Positions 35,133 through 46,799 of a stretch of DNA of 64,000 bases are shown one piece after another. The notes beneath the pieces are model-generated. The model searched no databases. It worked only from the letters and a program-made list of their open reading frames with translations, and was not told the DNA's origin. Position 1 is the stretch's first letter; every line of letters starts with the position of its first letter. This DNA is from Stromatinia cepivora (taxonomy: Eukaryota > Ascomycota > Leotiomycetes > Helotiales > Sclerotiniaceae), in contig RCTD01000001.1 of NCBI GenBank assembly GCA_014898415.1, forward strand, positions 1,116,001 to 1,180,000, written 5' to 3'. The position numbers and the translations under genes are program-made.

Positions 35133-36335
35133 TTAAACTCTGAAGCTTCTTCCTCTGATTCTTCTGATGGGATTGGCAGTGGCAGTTGAGTTGAGAGTAG
35201 TTCCACAAGTTCCGAAGCCAGGTTGACATCCAGCACCACACCAAGCATCGCCAATTCCACAGAATCCGTCTCTGGAGCAACATGGACCAAAGCCTGAGCC
35301 GGTACATGTTTTGCCTCCAGAGCAGAGACCATCGGTCGAGGCTTGAACGGCTCCAGATGTTCCCGAGGATGAGGGAGTGGCGGCAGCTGCTGTTGGGGAA
35401 GCGGGTGCGGATGTTGCGGCGATGGTGGATGAGCTGAGTGTGGAGGAAGCTGCAGTGGTTGGAATTATTGCGATGGAGATTGGAGTTGTGCTTGAGGAAG
35501 CCACAGGTGCTGGAGCAGATGATGCACTGACTGCTGGGGCAGATGGTGCGCTGGCTGCTGGAGAACTGGAGCTTTCACCGCTCGAACTTCCTGCGGCAGG
35601 GGCTGATGATGAGCCTGCATCAGAACCAGATGAGGCCACACCATTGACAGGACCACAAGTTCCGGTGAAGGTACCTGAGTCTGAGGATTTGCGTGTGACA
35701 TCTGCATCTGGACCTGGATTTGGGTAGTTGACGGCCTTGCTTTCCACAGATGTGCATCCATTGCCAAGGTTGACAAGGAAAAGATCGGGACGGGAAGAAA
35801 AGGCGACAGCTGGAGCAGCGCGAGCCTTCGATGTAGAAGCTTCAATGGTGACCGAAGCACAAGACATGTAGAACTCACGGTTGCCGATTTGATTTTGCCA
35901 AGTCCATGCGAACATGGCTTCTCCAGCCGGAGCATCGGCAGGAACAGTGAAGTCTGCACTTGCACCTACCGTGGCAGGACAACTTCCAATGTAGGAATGG
36001 ATAACTCGGAATGTCTTGCCGGAGTCGTAGGAGAGTGCGACTTGACAAGATCCTCCACCGTGCAGGGCACCGGTTCCAACTGTCCAGTTTGCGGTTGCAC
36101 CGGCAGCCCAAGTGACGACAGATTTTCCTCCAGGTGTACCCATGTCGTTGTACTTGCAAGGGAAGTTTGAACCTGAGGATGCGAGCGGAGCTGTGATGCT
36201 GTAGTCGATCTGGGATTGGACGGCATTAGGGTTGAGTGCAGAACGGAAAGGGGGCGGGAAAGTAATCGACAAGTGTGCGTTGATGGTGGAAGCGCAAAGG
36301 AACGCTGCGAGAGCGAGGCTGTTGGTAAACTGCAT
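35133..36335 (-). CDS. AA11-type lytic chitin monooxygenase with C-terminal chitin-binding domain
   Basis: A single exon of 400 residues. A 20-residue signal peptide ends INA/H, so the mature protein begins with His, the first copper ligand of the histidine brace. The AA11 pattern follows: GSNFPCKYND, second His in ALHGGGSCQVALS (about residue 92), AMFAWTWQNQIGNREFYMSC with the axial Tyr (about 156), and VNLGNGC. A long Ser/Ala/Pro linker (about 230-330) leads to a hevein-like CBM18 with eight cysteines (CSGGKTCTGSGFGPCC..FCG..WCGAGC..C) near the C-terminus. Such enzymes oxidatively cleave crystalline chitin, here the fungus's own wall or that of other fungi and arthropods. The N-terminal catalytic domain is clear; the exact C-terminal end is less conserved. 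Confidence 0.93.
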   Translation of the reverse strand: MQFTNSLALAAFLCASTINAHLSITFPPPFRSALNPNAVQSQIDYSITAPLASSGSNFPCKYNDMGTPGGKSVVTWAAGATANWTVGTGALHGGGSCQVALSYDSGKTFRVIHSYIGSCPATVGASADFTVPADAPAGEAMFAWTWQNQIGNREFYMSCASVTIEASTSKARAAPAVAFSSRPDLFLVNLGNGCTSVESKAVNYPNPGPDADVTRKSSDSGTFTGTCGPVNGVASSGSDAGSSSAPAAGSSSGESSSSPAASAPSAPAVSASSAPAPVASSSTTPISIAIIPTTAASSTLSSSTIAATSAPASPTAAAATPSSSGTSGAVQASTDGLCSGGKTCTGSGFGPCCSRDGFCGIGDAWCGAGCQPGFGTCGTTLNSTATANPIRRIRGRSFRV

Positions 36336-37707
36336 CTTGAAGTTGTTGATATTAAGTTCTTGTTATTTGTGTATGTGTTTTGTGTGTAACGTTGATGATC
36401 AGACCTGCTGAAAATGTTATATGCTTGTATGCTTGTTAAAGACGGTTGTGTGTTGTAGATAACTTGAAATGATGAGTCGATCTGTTAATGAAGGAAGGAC
36501 TTGAAACCGTGGGAATCTCAAGGCAATAAATAATGCAAAAAACGGACTGTACAAGAATAGAAAAACAATATGATTCTAACCTCCCTTTGTTAATAATAAA
36601 GAAATGATTCTTCGAGTGTACCAGAACAATAAAGGATGACTGAAGCAAGTCTATTGTCCTCTATTTAAATAGACGAATTCCATTCACCTTACAAAGAGCC
36701 CAGAGAACGAATTGTCAAAAATAGACGAATCATTTGTTCACATTACAAGGAGCTTAAAGAATCATCCAGGGAATCAAAGAAATCCTACGAATACTCGCGC
36801 CAGGAATAGAGAAGTGAAGGAGAACAACAGAAGAGTTTCAAAGAAACCCATTTCTGCGCCTACCGATCCGATAGAGTCGATTGGTGAGACTTCAAGTAGA
36901 AATCAGGTATTTCGATCCAATAGCAAGCTAATCTCCGACATGATTGAACGAGAATGTGCGATCCAAACGCGTAGAAGGTAGCTCAGAGTCATTCCCCCTT
37001 CTCGGTAAGAACCCTGCTTAGCAATTCACACTATGGCATAACACAAAGCTTCAAATCCTCAATAAAGTCTTGAATCCACTTGAATCCGAAACAAAAGATT
37101 TCATCCATCCCATCATTATCAAAAGAAGAAGAAAAAAAACATAAATAGAAGAATATAAGTGGTTGTTGAACAATTCTATGTGAGCCACTCTTGTCCAATC
37201 AATGTACTTGAAACAAAAGTCTTTGAAACCTCGGGTTTTGGTGAGCGGGAAACTTGGAGATGCCAGGTTGCTAGGTTAGTTGACTCGTAATTATTGGAGT
37301 ATTTTCTAGCCTATGAATTGGCATTGAGTAGTCTCTTAATGAGCGAGATTTTTGGTGGTGTTGAAATATCGTGTGCCGGGCGGAATTTCCCAATGTCTGG
37401 ATTGTAGTCCAACGATAGGGGGGTGTGGTTTCTTCAAATCATTTGATATAGTGAAATCAGTTAGAACAATGCGTTCACTGAACTTATTGAACCTTTACCA
37501 AACATTCAGAATTTTTGAATATTGAAACATTTCAAATCTGTGCTACAGACCACTAAACACTGTAGCACTTCTGCAGCCTTGATCAACATAAAATTATCAA
37601 AAACTTTTATGTCAAGATAAGAATGTACATGTGTATAATTGATGAAATAAATGGGTATAATTGTATGATATATAGGGTACAGATTCATTCACATATCGTT
37701 CGATGAT
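36336..37707. other. Intergenic region
   Basis: 1.4 kb upstream of the chitin monooxygenase. A short direct duplication around AATAGACGAAT is seen at about 36668 and 36721. An 89-codon open frame at 36712-36981 starts with TTG and shows no known features, so I do not call it a gene. Confidence 0.4.
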
Positions 37708-39031
37708 TTAGAGTTCGTCCCTCCTTCGCTCTGCTTCCTTAGCCGCTTCTACTGGTTCTTCCCACATCCTCTTCTTTGGATTCCCTGGATCTGATTGCTC
37801 ACTTCGAGCTACATCTTCTTCTGGCTCGAACTGTGCATCTTGAGGAGGCGCGTCCCATGTCGATTCTCCAATTATTTCCTCCTTACTAAGTGCATGATAG
37901 TGCTGACTTTCATCGATAATATGTTCCACCTCCTCGACCATGGTTGATGCCGCTGTTTCTATCGACCGCTGATCACCGTCTCCAACGTCAATTATCCGTG
38001 TGTCTTTATTATCTAAAGCAATGCTTTCACTCCTGGTTGACACGGTCGGGTAAGTTGCCGGCTCGCTCAATATCGATATCCTGCTTTCGATAGCTGAACC
38101 ACCCTTCGAGCCCATTATTCCAAATATGCCAAACAAAGTGTAGAATGTCAACTTCAGTGGCGTGTAGACTAGCCACCAAAGTGGTCCGTAAAGGAACCTC
38201 CTGAAAACGAGCCATGTAATCGTACAAACGAGTACATAAAATGCCGTTTCCAGATACCACGTATCACTCTTTTGGCTCCTTAGTAGAGTACCAAGCAAAT
38301 TCCGCGAACTCGATAATAGAGAATCCAATGTAGAATAAGTTTCATTCAGCTGAGCTAACGCTTCCGTCGATTGTCTTAATGTATCGTTTGCGAACTGTGA
38401 TTTTTCCAACTCGCCCGCCATCATTTCGTGAGTTCGTCGAAGCGCCAGAGTAACGTCACTCGCAGCATTTACTGTCTTATCTTCCTTTGATAGTTCTGAC
38501 TTTGGCCGAGCGGCAGGCCTTTCCATCGAATTGGGAGTTGACCTACCGGAAGAGGGGTTTAAGCTTGCCTGGAGCATATGTTGTCGCTCCAAAACTTTCG
38601 CAGCCTCGAGCGTCTTTTTGGCTTTCATTTCGGCTTTGCAAAATGCTCTATGATGTCTGTAAAGTTGAGCGGTTAGTTTGGAACAGAAAATATATGCGAG
38701 TGAGCAAATATGCGTCTTACGATTTGAGTTCGTCAATGTCCCTCTCCACTGCTTCATCAAGCACCTCTCTCTGCCTTTGTAACTCACTATTCGGCCGTCC
38801 CACAGGCATTGATAGAATTTCTTCTTGCAATCGCGCAAAGTCCTCAGATTGATCTCTCAGAACCTGCGCAATCTCCGCAGAGAGCTCTAGCAATACATTA
38901 TCATCATCGCGATCCAGCGTTATAGAGCCTGGTTGAAACTCAATGGTTTCTAAATGGCGAATCAATTCCCTAGCTTGTCTATTTGATTCCTGCAGCGCCG
39001 TAAGGCGTTCGGAAAGAGATTCGAAAGACAT
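37708..39031 (-). CDS. SEC20: SNARE protein Sec20, ER-Golgi retrograde transport
   Basis: Two exons on the minus strand, 39031-38721 and 38656-37708, with a 64-bp intron, give 419 residues. Sec20 is the Qb-SNARE of the ER for COPI vesicles, working with Ufe1, Use1 and Tip20. The N-terminal half is coiled coil (LTALQESNRQARELIRHLE, then FARLQEEILS and LQRQREVLDEAVERD). The SNARE-like segment (about 170-235) has LALRRTHEMMAGELEKSQ and TLRQSTEALAQLNETYS. One or two hydrophobic stretches follow (about 237-285), then a long acidic lumenal tail. The extreme C-terminus reads RRRDEL, an HDEL-type ER retrieval signal, as in yeast Sec20. It is divergently arranged with the mL53 gene, the two starts lying 254 bp apart. 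Confidence 0.88.
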
Positions 39032-39285
39032 ATTGGGTTGCTCGAATTTCGCAGATGTTTTGGGTTGTAAATTCTTTATGTCACGTCATGAGAGTTGGCA
39101 ACTGCTTGTGAGGCTCGGAACTTACCGAGAATTTTATTTTGCGCCTAGCATTAGCATGGTGAGCACCCAGACCACAACTACTCCTCCAGAACCTTCATAG
39201 TACATTGGAAATCTCATGTAAGTTTAATTCAAATATATCCGATCTTCAGATGCTAATGGTGTACTAGGAGGCTTTGCTAGCAAAT

Positions 39286-39633
39286 ATGATCACCCGATTC
39301 ATCACGGAAGTCTCAACAGTCTTCAATCCCTTCTCTCCCAAGGCCAAAACTGCACGATTGTTTCTCTCGGTTCTCCCACCAAATGCACGACAGACCATGA
39401 AGATTGATACAAAAATACTACCGAGAGCATCTAAAGAGCCAAGTCTCGTGCGCTTGAAGTTCAGTATGTCTTCTACGAACTCAAATTTTATTCACAAATT
39501 CTAACTATGGTTTACAGAGGACGGGAAAGAGATGAATTTGGACGCAGAAAAGCTCGGTATTAGGGGTGTATCCGATGAGGTGGATAGGCATTCGCGGATA
39601 TTGGCAAGGCAGGAGGAATTGACAGGGAACTGA
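39286..39633 (+). CDS. MRPL44: Mitochondrial large-subunit ribosomal protein mL53 (L44)
   Basis: Two exons, 39286-39463 and 39518-39633, with a 54-bp intron (GTATGT, CTAAC, ACAG), give 97 residues. The family pattern is clear: MITRFITEVSTVFNPFSPKAKTARLFLS at the start, a central MKIDTKILPR block, then VRLKFKDGKEMNLD completed across the intron and ending in HSRILARQEELTGN. This small protein binds the mitochondrial large ribosomal subunit. An upstream in-frame TTG at 39274 is not a start. The gene shares a 254-bp divergent promoter region with SEC20. Confidence 0.93.
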
Positions 39634-40304
39634 TGTTACAATGCTGGAATGTATATTTATTGCATGTGGGAGGCGTTTTTGAGGCCGTATGATTGATGAC
39701 AATACCATACTTTCAATTACTACGGCATGTCTTTGGAGTGAACAAGATATACGTGTTGTAGGATCTTCAACGTCCTCCAATTCGTGCCGGGTTTCCCCGT
39801 GGTGGGTTACTCGGGCCTGCGGGTTGGGCGGAAGCAATCAATTACAAGTCAAGAAGTGTTGAAGCTTTCATGGGTTGATACGGGCACAATGTTGGGAAGT
39901 TATACGCGCTCATCGCACCTGCAGGTCCCCGGCGCCGAGCATCATATACCAATGCGAAGACAGATAATGTTCACTTCTCAACATAATGCCACGTTCTCTG
40001 GCTGGATTGGCTCATATGCGGGTCCAACAGCCCTCATGCAATTTCGAGAAAGGCCACCAAGTTGTTTTGAAACCAGGGTATATGGAGAGAAAAGACTTGA
40101 TAACACATCACAGTTGCACGTATCGAATACCAGAAGTGAGATCGGATGTGCAAGAACTAGCACTTGGAAAACTTCGTATTGTATCTGCAGCCAATAGTAA
40201 AGGCTTGTGTAGTGCTTCGCTTCATAGAATGCTGCAACGTAACTTTTATGGTAATCCGGTGGTAACACCTGTAAATTCATAGCCCTTATTCATGACTTCT
40301 GAAT
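39634..40304. other. Convergent intergenic region
   Basis: 670 bp between mL53 and IPP1, which face each other. Two overlapping open frames on opposite strands (39784-40197 and 39978-40280) show no family features and look fortuitous. Confidence 0.45.
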
Positions 40305-41443
40305 TTAAGCGGCAGCACCAGAGATGAAGAACCACTTGTCAATGCTTGGGTCAATAGGAGCCGGAGCAAGGTTCTCGTTAGCTGGGATGGGAGGAAGTTG
40401 GCTGGGGTCAACACGGCTGGTTGAGTGCTTGACGGTGACATTGGTACTTTACAATTGTTAGTTAAAAAGCCGACATAGTGAGACAACGAAAAACTTACGT
40501 TGAAACGTCCCCTGGGGTGGTCTTGCCAGTGATGAGTTTCTCCCAAGCCTCAGCACACTCGCGAACAATATCAGTAGCGTACCTAGAATGTTGTTAGTCT
40601 TCAATACCAAATATACTCATCTAGCAAGCCTTACTTCTTGTTCTTGCACTCTCCAGTGAAAGCAAATTGGTTCTCTGGCTTTCCGTCTGGGATTTTGTAG
40701 ATTCTGAACCATTCATTTGTAGCTCTCAAGAGACCTGGAAGGTGTCTTTCAACATCTTCAACGTCGTTGAGCTTAGGGGCCAATGGATCGTTGATATCGA
40801 TGACAATGACCTTCCAGTCGGTCTCCTCCTCATCGAGCAAGGCCATAACACCGAGAACCTTGACTTGTTTTACTTGACCAGGGTATCCGACCAATTCACC
40901 AATCTCACAAACGTCCAATGGGTCATTGTCACCTTTGGCCTTGGTTTCTGGGTGGACAACGTTAGGGTCCTCCCAAGTCTACTGTCCCGTCAGCTCGTTT
41001 AGTCGTAAATAATGTATATATGTATTCCAAATCTTAGTTTGAGGGAAGGCACCGTAGTTCCAGAGGTAACCCTTGTGTGGGAAGCAATTGCGGACGAAAC
41101 GAAGCTTGCCCTTCTTGACATCTTGCTTCTGTTGAAGTTATTAGCATAGGATTTGAGGTCAACGGTAGGAGGGACATTCGATTGGGTTAAGCATCTAATA
41201 GCATGTTAGCTGATAGTGTAAGATGGGATGGTGAGTAAGAAAAACCTCTTCTTTGCTGATCTCCATTTTGCCGTTTGTCCATCTTGGGATCTCAACCACC
41301 ATGTTTAAGATAGTTTGTTGCTCATTGGCATAAAGGGGAATATCGTGGAATGGGGAAATTGGGATTCCATCCTTTTCGATATAGATACGATGCTCCAAAG
41401 TGTTTGGAGCTCCGATCTTTCTGACAGTATATTTGGAAGCCAT
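40305..41443 (-). CDS. IPP1: Inorganic pyrophosphatase
   Basis: Six exons on the minus strand, 41443-41246, 41194-41180, 41128-41039, 40978-40635, 40582-40499 and 40446-40305, give 290 residues, the usual length for eukaryotic family I enzymes. It hydrolyses pyrophosphate to phosphate with Mg2+. Seen in order: [61 protein letters not shown], the signature [12 protein letters not shown] with its metal-binding aspartates, [18 protein letters not shown], and [18 protein letters not shown]. Introns 1, 4 and 5 are canonical. Intron 2 would begin GAATGT and intron 3 has no GT at all where the protein demands a junction. The frame continues open upstream for 102 codons to an ATG at 41749, a possible alternative start. 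Confidence 0.88.
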
Positions 41444-41749
41444 TGTTGTATTTAATGGTGTTTTGTTGTCTGAAGATGAATTCGTTGAGAGGTGACGAGA
41501 TATTTGCACCACTCTAAGTGGTATGGTGGGGTTGTTTTCGTTCGCCAGTTTGTCGTGCGCGGCCGTCACGCCTTTATTAGGTAGGTGCAGGGGCAATTGT
41601 TGCTTTGATTGGTGAGGCAAGCTGTTGGTCAGACGGGTGAATGATCTGCTGAATTGTATGGCGGCTCGACTTTGAATGGGAATATCTATAATACTGGGGT
41701 GGGATGTCCAAATTGCATTTGGAATACCACTAACCTTTAATCTGAACAT
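41444..41749 (-). other. In-frame upstream extension of IPP1, possible mitochondrial presequence
   Basis: The IPP1 frame is open without a stop for 102 codons upstream of MASK, beginning at an ATG. The encoded peptide is poor in Asp/Glu at first and rich in Arg, Ser and Leu ([17 protein letters not shown]), with RHLSTNSSS later, which resembles a matrix-processing site. If translated, it would give a second, mitochondrial form. Confidence 0.35.
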
Positions 41750-42670
41750 TCGAATTGCGTCTGAAGGTCAAAAGGCAGGTCCTTAATAATATCTAGGTAT
41801 TTTCAAATGTTTACCGTTGACCGCGGTATCTTTTTTCTTTACAAAATTGACCGCTACCAATGGAACCATGCCATCCATGTTTACCGAAGCTCGGTCCTTC
41901 AATAGCATCGAATGTGTTATGTGTTGTTCTATCTCCTCTATTAACTCAAATATATTACTTCATGATTTTCATATAGCTCTCAAACAACATCATTCGACAA
42001 CATTTATCAACCTCTACTTACTAAACGATAAAAGCCCTCTGCACTCTCTCAGACGCATCGATAGCCATCAGCATAGCTATTGCTAGATATGATTCTCTGA
42101 TCTATTCAAGCCATACGATATATATTCTTCGAATAGTACTTGAAGTGAGCGTCGCTGAATATCTGATATATATGCCGACATACGACAACTTAGTCCCCTA
42201 TTATCAGCCCGCGGTGCTGTAATGCCCATCTATCTCATGTAAGAACATTGGGGTCAGTTTCGTCTAATGTCTATGACATGCATGTAATGTTTGATTCGGG
42301 ATTAATGTATAAAATATTTTAATTGTTTGAGATTGTAAGAATGATTGGATGCTTAAAACTACGTGAATGTTTGGAATTAGATCGAATAATCCAAGTGAGC
42401 TGGATGCTTTGGATACAACTTAGTATCTCAAATGGTTGAACATTCGAGGCTGATTGATTGTTCAATTAACTTCATATTATCAATCCTTATATTTGTGTGC
42501 TTGCTGTAAACATTTACTCTTTTCAGATTAGCTTATTTTTCGTGCATATCGATTTCCTCGTTTTGGTCAATTCAATGGAGACGAGAATGGGACATGGAGA
42601 GATTAATCATTAACATAAATTTGCATTTCTTGCATCATATACGTCGCTTGTAAATCAGATCGTTCAGAAT
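41750..42670. other. Intergenic region
   Basis: 920 bp upstream of IPP1 and downstream of the aldehyde dehydrogenase. AT-rich, nothing recognised. Confidence 0.45.
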
Positions 42671-44486
42671 CTAGCTATGCGTAGGCATTGATACATCAGC
42701 AGACTTAGAAATTGCATCCTCGCTTCTCCATAAACTGGTCACTGTCTTTTGCTGTGTGTAAAATTGTAGTCCTGGTTTGCCATAAAATGTATTTGCACCA
42801 CCTCCAGCAACACTCTTCTTGTTTCCAGTGAAGGAGAAGAAAGGAAGAGGAACAGGGATTGGTACATTTATTCCCTGCTGTCCTGCCTCAATGTTTTTCT
42901 GGAAGTGTGTTGCTGTTGCTCCAGATCGTGTGAAGATAGCGGCACCATTTCCGTATTCATTCGCGTTGATGAGGTCGATGGCTTCGTTAAGAGTGTCCAC
43001 ATTCAAACAGACTAATACTGGTCCGAAGATTTCTTCCGTGTAGCACTTCATATGAGGTTTGACATTGGTGATGATCGTGGGGCCGACCCAATTTCCGTTG
43101 GGATATTTTTCCGGCTTGTAACCTCTACCATCCAGCAAAATTGTGGCACCTTCCTCTTCTGCACTCGCAATCAAATCTTCAATTCTTTGCTTGCTCTGTG
43201 GAGAGATGACTGGACCGAGATCCGCCCCCTTTTCAAATCCTCCATTCACATTTAGTGATTTGGCACTTTCGGCTAGTTCAGATAGCCACTCCTTCGTCTC
43301 CCCTACCATGACCAAGGTACTAAGAGCCATGCATCTTTGACCAGCTGCACCAAAAGCTGCGCCAACAATTGAATTAAGTGCATGTTGTTTGTTCGCATCC
43401 GGCAAAACCGCACAATGGTTCTTGGCGCCCAAATTTGCTTGCACACGCTTGCCATTAGCAGAACCCCGGGTGAAAATATATTCTCCTGCACGATTGCTTC
43501 CAACAAAACTGATGGCTTTGATGGCTGGTTCATCGATGATGAAGTCAACCGTCTTCGAAGCACCGTGGACAATATTGAGTACTCCGTCGGGGAAGCCAGC
43601 CTTTTGAGCGAGTTCCGCAAGAATCATTGCCGCACCAGGATCTCGTTCGGAGGGCTTTACAATTAGGCAGTTTCCAGTTGCACAGGCAATTGGTATAGAC
43701 CATAATGGTATCATTGCAGGAAAGTCTATTGGATGTCAGCGAGCTCCAAGTGCGGAAAATGACAAATACTCACTGAATGGGCAGATGGCGGCTACAACTC
43801 CCAATGGCTCCCTGTAACTTCTAGTCTCCATATCCTTTGCTACCTCTATGACTTCACCCATCATTTGTTGAGGAATAGCGCATGCTGTTTCGGCGACTTG
43901 CAATCCACGAAGAACATCTCCTTTCGCATCTGCGGGCAAGTCAGCTTTGAGGCGCACATTACACCACTGGTAACATACCAGCAAAGGTTTTACCCTGCTC
44001 CAATGTGATACTGGCAGCCAATCTATCCCAATTGTCCCGTACTAATTGTGTGAATTTAAACATAATTTGTTGTCTTGCCATTATGCTGGTGTTCTTCCAT
44101 CCTGGAAATGCCTTAACCGCACTGTCAACCGCAGCTTTGAGCTCGGCATCTGTGCTTTGTGGTACTCTCGTCACGAGATTGTTTGTCGCTGGGTCGTGTA
44201 AATCGATGAACTGTGTAGATTCGGACTTGAGGAATTTGTTGTCGACAAAGTATGGCGTATCCTGTACATCTTGAATTTTTTCATGAGTTGTAGGATAATT
44301 ATCGGCATTGAAAGCTAAAGCTGCGGCAGGTTTGAGATGTTGAGCTGTGGCATGGAGTCTGCGAGTAGCGATCTTGGAGGTCTCGGAGGAGGAGGGCATA
44401 CTGAATGCTACTCTGGGGGGTCGTACCGAGGAGGGGTTGTGCCGAGCCGCGGCAGTAGAAATGCCTCTTGTCAAGGTTCGACGCAT
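42671..44486 (-). CDS. Methylmalonate-semialdehyde dehydrogenase, mitochondrial
   Basis: Exons 44486-43979, 43929-43774 and 43725-42671 on the minus strand, with introns of 49 and 48 bp, give 572 residues. The enzyme (ALDH6 family) oxidatively decarboxylates methylmalonate and malonate semialdehydes to propionyl- and acetyl-CoA in valine and pyrimidine breakdown. The first 60 residues are Arg/Ser/Ala rich with almost no acids ([16 protein letters not shown]), a matrix targeting sequence. Family marks: [23 protein letters not shown] rebuilt across the second intron, [24 protein letters not shown], the catalytic [13 protein letters not shown] (Cys about 353), EEIFGPVL, and [22 protein letters not shown], which marks ALDH6 within the superfamily. 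[13 protein letters not shown] loop before it is slightly longer than usual. Confidence 0.94.
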
Positions 44487-46799
44487 TCTTGTTCACAACG
44501 TTATATTTGACCGAGATTTGAAGAGAACTTTGATTGTATCTCTTCAAGTATCGTAGAATCGTCACATCAACAATAATAGCACCTACTTGTATAAATTGGG
44601 ATTAGTGGAGCTGTTAGCAACGGCTTAAGTTAGCCGGACGCGGAGAAACAAGTTTGTACTTTCCTGTATCTCTTCAAAATATTTTGTACGTAACTCTAAG
44701 ACATTGAGAGAAAAGGTTGATAGGCACGAGAGAGGATAGGTACGAGAGAGGATAGATACGAGAGAGGATAGGTACGAGAGAGGATAGGTACGAGAGAGAT
44801 GAAATATGAGAGATAAGAGGAATTTTCGACAATTGTATATTACCTATCACCTATTTACTTACCTAGTATCTAGTAGGTATTATTAATATTACAGAGTTTC
44901 TTTGTTAAGAATTTCGAAGATCACAAGGTTAAGATTACTCGGAGGATTACCTATGTACAGAACAGAACCTTATGTTACTTCACAGGCAAGCGTCTACCGT
45001 TTTATCCCACATAGCTCAGATCCAATCTAACCCGATTAATCTAGGTAAAAGTTGGGGAAGCTGAACGGAGTATGATTGGAAGAATTAGTAAAGTGTAATT
45101 TTGCATATCCACTTTTGCTTCCATGCGAGAAAAACTAGAGCTGAATATGGTTAGGTAATTAGAATCGAAGTTATTAACGGAGCTCAACTTCATGTGAGCT
45201 ACAATCCAGACCTCATCATATCAAGCAATTTTGCACCTGTTCATTCTCTGATACCACATAATTTCTTGTATCATCGGGATATGCATATGGATATCAGTAC
45301 TTAATTTTTTGGTTATCTCCTTCATCACAGTTTGTCAGTTGTCCCCGAAAGGCAAAAGTGGTACAACTTTTTGACAACTGGCAAACCACGACGTATCGAC
45401 ATATTGGATACGAGGGGCGGGAATCTCAAATCCGTCACACAGAAATATCATGGACAATATAATGGCACTCTGATATTCCCATCTTCTGAACATGAGTACT
45501 GACTATATTTGGTATTTTGTGTGTCCTCGGTGCTGGCATTTGGACACGATTAATTTTTAGTCAGAAGATACGGTTAGAGGCGAATGAGACTGAAGGACCG
45601 CAATCTAATCCTCGAGTGGTGTGAGCCAGTACAATGAAAGTGAGTTGGTCTACGGACATTTCGTTTTGGGTATGATCTTGTCCTAGATGTCAAGGGATCT
45701 TGGTTCTGAGGTAAGTATTTACAGATCATCTTCAAGGTCGCCCTAAACTTTACCGGAAATATGAGCGAATGGAAAATTCACTTTTTGGGTATGCCTCTAA
45801 ACTCTGCAGATCGCTTCTGCGGTGCTGAAACCGGCAATCACTATGCTATCCACCGTTGGTCGACACAAGAAAGAACCTGGGTTGAAGATGATACTATTGG
45901 GACATCAGTAACTCGGAATATCCCTTCTTTGTCTACATATCAACCTTCTGAGGATCCCACTGGCAAAACCCGACTAAGGACATGAGGGGGCCAGGAGTAA
46001 TCCGCGTGTTATCATTTTCTGACCTTGCTTTGTTCGGAAGACAGCGGTCGATACCATACCTCCGTAAATTGAGAATCGATGATGGCCATTCATACGTCGT
46101 TGAGATCACGGATGGCTAACAGGCCTGCATGTTAAGAATACACTTCCAGGTTTGCATAAAGTCAAGTCACCCGGAAGTCCATTTGCATCAAGCTTTGTTG
46201 GTTCGATAGATGCGAGGGTGGCTTGTTTATCAATGATGTGCACGGTAAAAGAGCTGTAGAGTCAAGACATCCCTCATGGGCTCCTTGTTGAAGATACAAG
46301 ATAAGCGACAACATCGAATGCAGCGTGCAATAACATCTGTATACTAACACCTATGCATAACTACTATTTCAAGTCAGTTAGACATTCGAAAATAAAACAC
46401 AAGATTGGTTCGATTGGAACTATTTCCGAGACTTTATTGAAAGATAATTTTTGGAAGAAATCACTAGGAAACGGTAAATTTTTTGACGGCCAGAGATGGC
46501 TCATTGGAGAAAGTACGGATCGAGAGATAGGGATACTGCACTTAATCAGTAATTCGTAAATTCGAATGGTCTCGCAAGAATCAAGTCAATCCAAAGTTCT
46601 TGAAGATCGAAATGAGCGTTGAGGTGCGGTAACCTGCTTAAGACTTTGATGTCTATGACGTCCCCTCAGCTAGTTGGGCATACGTGATTTCATTTTGATC
46701 CGGTTTTCGGGCTAGCTCGGCAAACAATCCAAGAAGGACCACGGGGATCAGTTCACTATATCGGCCATGTCAGGTCAGTGGATGGGTGCATTGAAGCCA
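44487..46799. other. Gene-poor stretch at the edge of the accessory region
   Basis: 2.3 kb with no convincing gene apart from a tandem repeat. At about 45735-45985 an open frame reads FKVALNFTGNMSEWKIHFLGMPLNSADRF and GNHYAIHRW; the look is coding but I do not recognise it and find no full gene, so it may be another relic. Confidence 0.4.
44719..44798. repeat. 16-bp tandem repeat, five copies
   Basis: Five head-to-tail units of GATAGGTACGAGAGAG; unit 1 has GGCACG and unit 3 GATACG instead of GGTACG, others are identical. The array lies in the promoter side of the methylmalonate-semialdehyde dehydrogenase gene, about 230 bp upstream of its start. Confidence 0.95.

Noticed and set aside
35377..35727. 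Ala/Glu-rich plus-strand open frame within the chitin monooxygenase gene
   Set aside because: It is the antisense shadow of the Ser/Ala/Pro linker.
36712..36981. 89-codon open frame in the intergenic region
   Set aside because: It begins with TTG, has no in-frame ATG until near the end, and shows no family features.
39784..40280. Overlapping open frames on both strands between mL53 and IPP1
   Set aside because: Opposite-strand frames of equal length in a 3' convergent region without any conserved motif.
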